From positions 1 to 64,000 of the forward strand of contig NZ_NPIB01000027.1 in assembly GCF_002849605.1 (NCBI RefSeq): 64,000 nt of DNA, written 5' to 3'. The DNA comes from Photobacterium carnosum (GTDB lineage Bacteria; Pseudomonadota; Gammaproteobacteria; Enterobacterales; Vibrionaceae). Position numbers and translations under genes: made by a program. Under the pieces are notes generated by a model. The model did not search any database, was not told the origin of the DNA, and saw only the letters and a list, made by a program, of their open reading frames with translations. Shown piece by piece: positions 23,837 through 30,834 of this stretch; positions within the stretch are counted from its first letter, which is position 1, and the number at the start of each line of letters is the position of its first letter.

Positions 23837-25648
23837 TTATTGAGAAAGGTCGCTGTATTTATCATTAATACGGTCTTGGATTTCCTGCATATTGGGTAAT
23901 TCCATGTTGGCGTTTAAATCCTCATAGAAGTCACTCATGTCTATTTTGGAAAAATCCACTTGCTGTAATTGTTCTGGCGTAAAGCCTGAACAATCAGGGT
24001 GTTTTTTACTGCCAAACCCGAGGCCGAGTTGTTGCTTGCCTTGTTCTTGAATGATGCGGGTCATCTTGCTATCAAACTGGCAATAGCTTTTCTTCTTACG
24101 AATACAGACCCCAAGGACTTTTTCAGCGCAGTATTCACCGAGTTCAATGGTGAGTTTTTTCTCTTTGGCGTCAGATAAGCTCTTCTCTTCTTCTGAGCAT
24201 TGAGTCAATCCAATGTTATTACCCCAACCTGAATCGGCGCAGCAATCAGAAAGTCCAATGGGCTTTTTACTGCATGAGGCAGCATTGCCCGTAAAGACCC
24301 GTAGATTTTCGGCACTAAAGGATTTAGCCGCTTCCCCAAGGGCTGCTAGGCCAGAGGCCGCTTCTGAAAAGTTATCATTCTGCTTTTGCTCTTCGTCATA
24401 ACAATCCCCGTCAATACAAAAGAAGGTCTCACCACATTGGAGGTTACTTGCTTTGCAAGTACGCTCTTCACAATCGAGGGTGACGTCATATTCCAAACAC
24501 ACGCCTAAAATCTGGGTTTTGCAGGTTTGGCTTTTTTCAACACAGGTCAAAGGGGCGCCTGTCACTGCGCGGGTAGGGGTTAGGTAGGTATCACACGTAT
24601 TCGGTGATTCACATTGCCATGTTTCTTGTTTTTCAGTGCAATTCCCGTTACTGCATGTGGTGTCTGTTTTAATACAATTAGGTGGAATGGCATTACCACA
24701 GCTATTACGCCATGTCATGACGGGGGTTGCGTGAGAGTACTTTATCGTGACACTAGCGCCTGTTACATAGCCATAATCATCCGGGGTGTAATGTAAGCGG
24801 TATTGGCGCTCGGTGGTGTTCATGACCACTTCCTCAGCGGGGATGGATGATGTATTGCGATAAATTTTGTAATTTCCTTGGTTGGAGTGACCGGTATCAT
24901 AGAGGCTGCATCGCCAGCGACTGCCCTCTTTCTTGGGTAACGACCGATGATTGATTTGTCGTGATATGGATGGTTGTTTACGGAGGCAATAGTTACGGGT
25001 GTGTGCACTGATTGAGAGTGTGGGTAACGTTATAGAAAGTAATGTTGTTGCCTCGGTTGGTAACGTGAACGTCCATGTGTCATTTCCATTTTTAATCAGG
25101 GGGACGGTGGCGGTTTTTTGTTGTTCTTGATAATGGTCAATGATATAGCTCAATGTACAACGGATAGGGTTGCCTGTGGGTTTCGAGCATTGACGGGTAG
25201 CATCAATATACTCACAGAGTTGGCCGCCTTCACAATCAATGTACTTATTCGATATACCATGACTGATGTTATAGCTGTTATCCATGAACCCTTGTGCTTG
25301 CCGATAGGCAGGATCATTGGGGTCAATGGGGCGTTTGGGTTGGTTGTTAAACCCTGATGTAATGTTGGTCGCATTAGGGTTCGTGACCAATTGTTTTTGC
25401 CCTTCGGCCACTAAGGCTTTGTCATTACCAAAATACTGCTGTTGTTTAGGGTTGCGCATTTCCTTAATACAGGCTTGGTCTTTGCAATAACTGTCAGCAG
25501 TAAATCCTTGTACGGTGGGGTTATTTAAACTGCGTTCAATGGCGGCTTTGGCATCAGGGACTTCTTGGTGAAAGCGGTTGCCAATCGCGTTGGCGTGGGC
25601 GTTAAGACTGAGCAATAACCCTATTAGGCAATAACGATAATATGTCAT
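23837..25648 (-). CDS. traN: TraN mating-pair stabilisation adhesin
   Basis: A cysteine-rich outer-membrane protein that recognises receptors on the recipient cell. It starts with the signal peptide MTYYRYCLIGLLLSLNAHANA. The central part (about 130-450) has many CXXC and CX(n)C pairs, for example CEGGQLC, CVEKSQTCKTQILGVC and CCADSGWG near 460. The length of 603 residues equals that of F TraN. The N-terminal and C-terminal parts follow the family, while the receptor-facing centre is divergent, as expected for a specificity region. Its ATG overlaps the trbC stop by 4 bp. Confidence 0.93.
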   Translation of the reverse strand: MTYYRYCLIGLLLSLNAHANAIGNRFHQEVPDAKAAIERSLNNPTVQGFTADSYCKDQACIKEMRNPKQQQYFGNDKALVAEGQKQLVTNPNATNITSGFNNQPKRPIDPNDPAYRQAQGFMDNSYNISHGISNKYIDCEGGQLCEYIDATRQCSKPTGNPIRCTLSYIIDHYQEQQKTATVPLIKNGNDTWTFTLPTEATTLLSITLPTLSISAHTRNYCLRKQPSISRQINHRSLPKKEGSRWRCSLYDTGHSNQGNYKIYRNTSSIPAEEVVMNTTERQYRLHYTPDDYGYVTGASVTIKYSHATPVMTWRNSCGNAIPPNCIKTDTTCSNGNCTEKQETWQCESPNTCDTYLTPTRAVTGAPLTCVEKSQTCKTQILGVCLEYDVTLDCEERTCKASNLQCGETFFCIDGDCYDEEQKQNDNFSEAASGLAALGEAAKSFSAENLRVFTGNAASCSKKPIGLSDCCADSGWGNNIGLTQCSEEEKSLSDAKEKKLTIELGEYCAEKVLGVCIRKKKSYCQFDSKMTRIIQEQGKQQLGLGFGSKKHPDCSGFTPEQLQQVDFSKIDMSDFYEDLNANMELPNMQEIQDRINDKYSDLSQ

Positions 25649-26289
25649 GGTAAGGCTTTCCTTGCGATGGCGTGATAAGCGCCCTCACGGGCAACGGTAT
25701 CGAGGGCATCAAACAGCGATACATTGCCATAGACCACATCGTAATTTTTAGGGTCACACGGGGGTTTATCGGTGCAGGTATTGGGTTTCATGACCACAAA
25801 CGCAGGCACTTGCTTGATACCAAATTGTTTAAACCAAATCGGGTTAATGGAGACCCCACCCAAGGGCGATTGCCCTTGTTGGGGCTGAACCAGTTTTTTA
25901 ACCTTGGCGATGGTGGTATTAAAATCGTTGCCAAATATCCCTCTAATCACGATAGGTATATGCAGTTTTTCTGCCTGTAACAGCAATTGTTTCAGTGAGG
26001 TTTCAGGCATTCCCAAGGAGACAAAGACAATGATCGACGGCGGCGCTGCATCGGGATTGTCTTTGGGGGTGACTTTCTTGATGGCCTGTTGTCCCTCAAC
26101 CTTCGCTTGTTCTTTGTATTGCTCGGCATGTAAGAAGGCGTTGAGGTGTTGTTGCTGAATATCAGGCGTAAAAAAAGAAGCGGCTTGGGCTTCTTTTTGT
26201 TGTTGCAGTGCGTGTACTTCTTGTTCTGTCCAGCTCGTCGCGTAGAGGGCGGGGCTAAAGAGTAGCCATAAAAAAGGGCTTATTCGCAT
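25645..26289 (-). CDS. trbC: TrbC pilus assembly protein
   Basis: A 214-residue periplasmic protein with an N-terminal signal (MRISPFLWLLFSPALYA). The family core SIIVFVSLGMPETSLKQLL, then IPIVIRGIFGNDF and QVPAFVVM, gives a thioredoxin-like fold with no active CXXC. In F it is needed for pilus assembly with TraW. It overlaps the next upstream gene by 10 bp. Confidence 0.93.
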   Translation of the reverse strand: MRISPFLWLLFSPALYATSWTEQEVHALQQQKEAQAASFFTPDIQQQHLNAFLHAEQYKEQAKVEGQQAIKKVTPKDNPDAAPPSIIVFVSLGMPETSLKQLLLQAEKLHIPIVIRGIFGNDFNTTIAKVKKLVQPQQGQSPLGGVSINPIWFKQFGIKQVPAFVVMKPNTCTDKPPCDPKNYDVVYGNVSLFDALDTVAREGAYHAIARKALP

Positions 26290-26744
26290 ACGGCCTCCTT
26301 GTCATTGTTGGAAAACCGCAGTAGTGCGGGTATCCAAGCGAGTAGATATGCGGTGATAACAATGAGTTTAAGTGCGGTCATGAATATTGGTAATGACAGA
26401 CTTAATGTTGATGCACCTTGTAAATATTGCCATATAGCCGTTGCGATAAAGTAAAACACCACACTGACGGGAATGATCATGCGTAGCGCGTCAGTGACAA
26501 CGTGATAGACAATCGATTTAGCGAGGGTCAGTGACATCGTTGGCGATGACACAATGGCAACTAATCGGCTTTGACTGGTGCCAGATACCGTGTCATGGGT
26601 CACGATGGCATACAGGGCAAGGTTAAGTAAAAGCAGCAACCCCGCAAAGGTAAGTGTGGGTTGGTTCAATAACATGGGAAACATGAACGCGAACATAAAG
26701 CCTTGGTAGCGTAAAAAAGGGGCGTAAGCAGGTGAAGACGGCAT
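26280..26744 (-). CDS. Polytopic membrane protein in the tra operon
   Basis: The start at 26744 (MPSSPAYAPFLRYQGF) has AAGGA 9 bp upstream; the longer frame runs back through a terminator-like hairpin and is rejected. The product has 154 residues with about four membrane helices (25-45, 70-85, 90-110, 120-145). It occupies the position of F TrbE, a small inner-membrane protein of unknown role, but no clear homology is visible. Confidence 0.6.
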   Translation of the reverse strand: MPSSPAYAPFLRYQGFMFAFMFPMLLNQPTLTFAGLLLLLNLALYAIVTHDTVSGTSQSRLVAIVSSPTMSLTLAKSIVYHVVTDALRMIIPVSVVFYFIATAIWQYLQGASTLSLSLPIFMTALKLIVITAYLLAWIPALLRFSNNDKEAVCE

Positions 26745-26862
26745 AGTGATAACAGTCCTTTTATTATACGTTTTGAGGATTGAATGAGTCAGCGAGGTGT
26801 GGTTATATATAAATAGCCACATCTCAATATGTTGTTTAATCTTCTGCATGATTAAATAATCA

Positions 26863-26895
26863 GCCGTATCAGTGTTAACTGGTACGGTTTTTTTT
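26863..26895 (+). terminator. Plus-strand intrinsic terminator 1, antisense to the tra operon
   Basis: CCGTATCAGT / ACTGGTACGG imperfect stem followed by eight T. It is oriented against the tra operon, and no plus-strand gene precedes it. Confidence 0.6.
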
Positions 26896-27013
26896 GTGAT
26901 AGGAGGTATCATTTTTACATATGTGTGTTATGTGAAAAATTATTCTTGTGGTACATATACCTTGTTGTGTATGTACTCATTATAAAAAAAGTAACCGCAA
27001 TGGATACTCCAAT

Positions 27014-27049
27014 TACCGTATCAGTTTTTTTCTGATACGGTATTTTTTT
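27014..27049 (+). terminator. Plus-strand intrinsic terminator 2, antisense to the tra operon
   Basis: TACCGTATCAG and CTGATACGGTA, an 11-bp perfect stem with a T7 loop, followed by T7. The arm shares CCGTATCAG with terminator 1. In the minus direction the loop is A7 and no T-run follows, so it would end plus-strand RNA. Confidence 0.65.
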
Positions 27050-27058
27050 GCCTACTAT

Positions 27059-27793
27059 TTATCGACATCTCGTCGCCATGATAGGGTTAATATTACCTTG
27101 TAGTTTTTCTATGCGTTTAGCTCGGGTACATTCCCATTCTGAGACAGGATAGAGCTTATCCCATGCCTGCATTAATTGTGCTTGTTGGCGACTGAGTTTA
27201 TAACGTGGATAAACGGCATCCATGTATAAGTAAGTGCGAGCGATACGGCCACGGGCTTGAGCCGGTGGCTCAGCCTTTCGATGATCAATTTTCATGGTGC
27301 ATGAGCCAAAATCACTATTAGTATTAGGCAGTAAAGTGAAGGTGTAGTTTGAACGCAAGGCGTTCACGCTCCCTATAGCGGGGAACAGGTTATACATATC
27401 ACTTTGCATATAACGGTAATCGTTATTGGTTTTCTCTGCGCATTTTCTTCCTTTAAAGGCGTGGCCTTTACTGTTAATGCACGCGGGGTGGCCTTCGCGC
27501 CATTCGGTAAAGGTACGGCCAAAGTTTTCCGCGGGAACGACATGTTCCCATTCAATCCGTTTAGCCCGTTTAACATGCGTTGTTGATGTGAATCCTGGTG
27601 GAGGAATGACAGTTTTGTTGGCGGTGAATGCAGCCCCGCAATAAAGGGTTTCTCGATGATCAACATACACAGAGCGTTCTAATGTACGTTTGGCCTTGTT
27701 AAAAGAGTCTTGGGTGGTATTTCCTGCCGCATGTGCGGCTGGGAGGGTGAATAATAATAAACTACTGAAACCAATATAATAAAAGGGTGTCAT
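27059..27793 (-). CDS. Periplasmic EndA/NucM-type endonuclease
   Basis: A secreted non-specific nuclease of the endonuclease I family (beta-beta-alpha metal). The ATG at 27793 is used because AAGGAAGG lies 6 bp upstream and it begins a signal peptide (MTPFYYIGFSSLLLFTLPAAHA). The catalytic block RIEWEHVVPAENFG carries H84. The stretch NDYRYMQSDMYNLFPAIGSVN follows, with the conserved N for metal binding. The cysteines (C52, C105, C118) fit disulfides seen in the family. It lies 20 bp after traU in the tra operon, which is unusual. It may clear DNA in the periplasm during transfer or attack extracellular DNA. Confidence 0.88.
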   Translation of the reverse strand: MTPFYYIGFSSLLLFTLPAAHAAGNTTQDSFNKAKRTLERSVYVDHRETLYCGAAFTANKTVIPPPGFTSTTHVKRAKRIEWEHVVPAENFGRTFTEWREGHPACINSKGHAFKGRKCAEKTNNDYRYMQSDMYNLFPAIGSVNALRSNYTFTLLPNTNSDFGSCTMKIDHRKAEPPAQARGRIARTYLYMDAVYPRYKLSRQQAQLMQAWDKLYPVSEWECTRAKRIEKLQGNINPIMATRCR

Positions 27794-27812
27794 CGTAACC
27801 TTCCTTGTCATG

Positions 27813-28823
27813 TTAAAGGAAAACGCAGTTGCGTTTTCGCCATTGAACAAAGCCAAAATTATCCCCTGTTACCGGGTTATCATGGCCCGATTCCCAAATT
27901 GCCGTTGTGGTGCCATACGGATAGCAATTAGTGGCATTCGGTATCACGTTGGATAATTGATACCGATAACGGGATTTTGGCAATATTGGCATCGGATGCT
28001 GATAACAAACGGCACCATCAGTACCTAAACTTTCCCAAACTATCCCTTGGCGATGCAGTTTGTAGTTTAATCGCTCAGCCATCAATACCGCGGATTGCAT
28101 TGGGGTGTCGCGGTAGGTGGTATTCCCCGTGAGCGGATAAGCTGAGCCTTGTGAGCCCATACACCAAAAGAGTGCATCAATCGGTAGCGACGATCCTGCT
28201 GATGTTTTTACGGACTCGGCCACACACGCCAGTTGTGCTATTGGGTTGCCGAATAAAATAACCTCGGGGTTAAGGATGAATGATAGTTCATCATCATCCC
28301 AAAAGGGGTCAAGTTCCGTTAAATAACCGATATCAAAGTTATCGAGCGACATACAGGCCGCTGATTGCAATATCTGTAACCAATAAATCAGTGGGTACTT
28401 ATACCAGTGCGCTTGATAAAACGCCCCATCACTGCCATCGGCTTTGTCTTTATGGGTGCTCGCGCCCCCAATTTGTTGTGACATCCCCCCGCCTAATGAA
28501 AACCCGAGATTGACCATACAAAAAGGAACACGGGTAACGTCCGTGATGGCGTAAGGCTCCCAGTAGCCAATATTCAAGCCAACCTGCATAAATATTGGCG
28601 GGGGTTTAGGACAAAATGAAATCGGCATGGTGGGGTTTTTAGTATCAGGTCGCTTTGATGGAATAAGAGGAACGCTACCAAGAGTGATAGGGAAAATACA
28701 CTCCCAACAAATATCAGTAATGGGGTTCATGAATCGAGCCCGACATGCGGGCCCTGATGCGCTGGCCGTGTTGGTGGTGGCGAGCAAGCATAACCCCACT
28801 ACCCACGACAGGAGTTTGAGCAT
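27813..28823 (-). CDS. traU: TraU pilus assembly and DNA-transfer protein
   Basis: A 336-residue secreted, cysteine-rich protein needed for DNA transfer more than for pilus formation. It has a signal peptide (MLKLLSWVVGLCLLATTNTASA), then CRARFMNPITDICWECIFPI, GYWEPYAITDVTRVPFCM and LGFSLGGG, the order typical of TraU. Paired cysteines imply disulfide bonds made by TrbB-type enzymes. The length is normal (F TraU has 330). Confidence 0.96.
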   Translation of the reverse strand: MLKLLSWVVGLCLLATTNTASASGPACRARFMNPITDICWECIFPITLGSVPLIPSKRPDTKNPTMPISFCPKPPPIFMQVGLNIGYWEPYAITDVTRVPFCMVNLGFSLGGGMSQQIGGASTHKDKADGSDGAFYQAHWYKYPLIYWLQILQSAACMSLDNFDIGYLTELDPFWDDDELSFILNPEVILFGNPIAQLACVAESVKTSAGSSLPIDALFWCMGSQGSAYPLTGNTTYRDTPMQSAVLMAERLNYKLHRQGIVWESLGTDGAVCYQHPMPILPKSRYRYQLSNVIPNATNCYPYGTTTAIWESGHDNPVTGDNFGFVQWRKRNCVFL

Positions 28824-28949
28824 ATTAAAATCCTTAATGGCTGGTAAACAAGAAGGTATATCGAAACGAAAGCGATTATCTTGTTGATTTTATTGGCGCG
28901 GGTTGTTCGTTGTGTGTGTGAGTGGCAATATTGTTGTATCCATGGTCGG

Positions 28950-29270
28950 TTATTTGTCACGTTGGTAGCTTTGAATCAATAAGTCAATTTCATCCTCAAG
29001 TTTGCTAATACTGATTGCGGAAATTAGCTCTAAGAGATAAACCACCCCAAACACAAGCAGGAAAACATACCGTCCAAGTCCTTGTAGATCCGTGGGTGAT
29101 AATGCGGTCACTATGGGTATTGGGGTAAATAATAGGCCGATTAACGCTAGCGTGAGCAGCATTAAAAAACCTTTGTAAATAGTGGGGTAAATAGTGTTGA
29201 TACCGACAATGATAATTGTGCTTAGAACGAGTCCTAGCGCTTTCATACCGTAACGTAAATATTGAAACAT
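28950..29270 (-). CDS. Small membrane protein in the tra operon
   Basis: A 106-residue protein with three likely membrane helices (about 10-28, 33-52, 68-90) and a charged coiled C-terminal tail (ISKLEDEIDLLIQSYQRDK). It sits between traW and traU, where F carries no equivalent essential gene. No family is recognised. The ATG follows AAGGACAT. Confidence 0.55.
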   Translation of the reverse strand: MFQYLRYGMKALGLVLSTIIIVGINTIYPTIYKGFLMLLTLALIGLLFTPIPIVTALSPTDLQGLGRYVFLLVFGVVYLLELISAISISKLEDEIDLLIQSYQRDK

Positions 29271-29273
29271 GAT

Positions 29274-29480
29274 ATGTCCTTATATAAAGAAAGCGTACAG
29301 TTAAGGGGGGCTATTCGCTTTGAATGGATCCTGTATGGCGAGATAAATCAGTGTGAGGGTGATGATGTGGATAGCGTGGTGGTGGGTGATGCGTTTTATC
29401 CACGAAGAGACTCGCTAAGGCTCGCTACTTCATGGTTAAACCACCTCTTAGGTGAACAGAATAAAGAACAACACTATTGA
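29274..29480 (+). CDS. Possible small plus-strand gene
   Basis: The frame from ATG 29274 gives 68 residues (MSLYKESVQLRGAIRFEWIL...). It lies head-to-head with the 28950-29270 gene and overlaps the traW stop by 7 bp. It has no clear ribosome site and no known motif. It fills the only gap in this part of the operon, but it may be non-functional; the gap of about 200 bp could instead be operon leader. Confidence 0.25.
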   Translation: MSLYKESVQLRGAIRFEWILYGEINQCEGDDVDSVVVGDAFYPRRDSLRLATSWLNHLLGEQNKEQHY

Positions 29481-30163
29481 GACAGTGGTGTGTCTTTTTC
29501 ATGACTGACATCAAATTCTTGCAGTTGCCAATGGGTATTCACTTGCTTTGCAACAGTAGGAACATGCTTTACTGTCAGTTTGCGTGTGATATCCCCGCGT
29601 TGGTCAAAGTAAATCCGCTGATGTAAAACCTTAAAGACCGTTTCAGGCTCCCCATTAATTAAAATCCACTTGATTGTTTGAGTGGGGATCGCCTTGGCTA
29701 CCTTGGCTTGGTAGGTTTTCGCCCACTGTAATTGTTGTGGATCATCCCCATCTAAAAACACTAACTGCTTGGATAGGGTAAAGTGTGGCAGTTGTTGACC
29801 GTTCGGCCATGTCGAGGCATCAAACGGATTGATTTTCAGTCCTTTTTTAAATAATACCCGCCCTTTATCATCTTTGATGTCACTGGCTAAGGTGAGTGTG
29901 GGATCAACGGTGAAGGTTGTCGGGCGGGTGGTAGTGGTGATACCCGCCACAGGCGGGGGCCGTTGTACGGATTTTTTTACTTGTTCTTGAAACTGCGTCT
30001 TCATGTTGTCCATTTCCCCTGTTTGCTCATAGGTCATTAACCGTTGTTGTATCCAATCGAGCATGTCGATTTCAGCAATGGGGAAGGTAGGGGCTATCAC
30101 GCCAAGGTCTTTGGCGTGAAGAGACGATGAAAGCAGCGCGACAAGTAAGACCAGTCGCTTCAT
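29474..30163 (-). CDS. traW: TraW pilus assembly protein
   Basis: A 229-residue periplasmic protein with signal peptide MKRLVLLVALLSSSLHA. The family core DLGVIAPTFPIAEIDMLDWI starts right after cleavage, followed by GLKINPFDASTWP and LVFLDGDDPQQLQWA. In F it works with TrbC and TraU in pilus assembly. It starts 4 bp after the next upstream gene stops. Confidence 0.94.
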   Translation of the reverse strand: MKRLVLLVALLSSSLHAKDLGVIAPTFPIAEIDMLDWIQQRLMTYEQTGEMDNMKTQFQEQVKKSVQRPPPVAGITTTTRPTTFTVDPTLTLASDIKDDKGRVLFKKGLKINPFDASTWPNGQQLPHFTLSKQLVFLDGDDPQQLQWAKTYQAKVAKAIPTQTIKWILINGEPETVFKVLHQRIYFDQRGDITRKLTVKHVPTVAKQVNTHWQLQEFDVSHEKDTPLSQ

Positions 30164-30167
30164 GGGG

Positions 30168-30467
30168 TTACTCCTCGATGGGGTACGTTAACTGTGCACG
30201 TAAGGTTGCAATATCTGCCCGTAATACCGCACTTTTGCATTGTGCTTGCTCAACTTCAAACACGACACGCCCTAGTGGTATTTCTTGCATAATATTGGGA
30301 CAGTTAGCGTGCAATAGCGCCATGGCAAGGGCGTTATTGGTTTCATTGTCATGGTTGTCTTTTTTGATATAACACAGTATCAGGTTGCTTTGGCGGGCAT
30401 GGCGAGCAAATTCAAGTAAGACGTTATTCTGTTTGATCGCATGTTGATAATGTTCGTGAAGCTGCAT
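30168..30467 (-). CDS. Hypothetical protein in the tra operon
   Basis: The start at 30467 (MQLHEHYQHAIKQN) has AGGA 8 bp upstream. The product has 99 residues, is helical and soluble, with a cluster of cysteines near the end (C57, C77). No domain is recognised. It lies between trbI and traW with short gaps on both sides, so it is surely part of the operon. Confidence 0.6.
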   Translation of the reverse strand: MQLHEHYQHAIKQNNVLLEFARHARQSNLILCYIKKDNHDNETNNALAMALLHANCPNIMQEIPLGRVVFEVEQAQCKSAVLRADIATLRAQLTYPIEE

Positions 30468-30477
30468 ACACGTATTC

Positions 30478-30834
30478 CTATGATGGGAGGTGGGAAAGTG
30501 CCAGTGAGACTTCTTTTTGTAACGGCTGCGTGACATTAGGCGCACCTTTAATGACGGCGGGCTCCACTAATAATATAACCTTGTTTTGATGGCTATAACG
30601 GGTCAGTACCGTGTCTAGCATCATACTGAATTGACGGGTTTTTAGTGTCAATGTGCTGTCATCTAACCCTTGTTCCGCTAAGTCCTTGCTGTAGGTTTGA
30701 ACCGTGCCTTTTAAATCAAACACGGCGAAGCGAGGCGGTGGATTAACCAAATGGTTGATGATTAAGGTGGTCGGTACACTGAGCGCGACGGATAACACTA
30801 ACGTAGGTAAGGAAACATTAATCGTCATGGGCAT
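30478..30834 (-). CDS. trbI: TrbI inner-membrane protein
   Basis: The start at 30834 (AGGA 6 bp upstream) gives 118 residues and overlaps the traC stop by 17 bp. One N-terminal membrane helix (LPTLVLSVALSVPTTLIINHL) is followed by a periplasmic part with FAVFDLKGTVQTYSKDLA, the order seen in F TrbI. F TrbI influences pilus length and retraction. No other family fits. Confidence 0.85.
   Translation of the reverse strand: MPMTINVSLPTLVLSVALSVPTTLIINHLVNPPPRFAVFDLKGTVQTYSKDLAEQGLDDSTLTLKTRQFSMMLDTVLTRYSHQNKVILLVEPAVIKGAPNVTQPLQKEVSLALSHLPS

Noticed and set aside
26745-26912. Upstream extension of the membrane gene at 26280
   Set aside because: The extension includes a terminator-like hairpin, while the internal ATG at 26744 has a good ribosome site.
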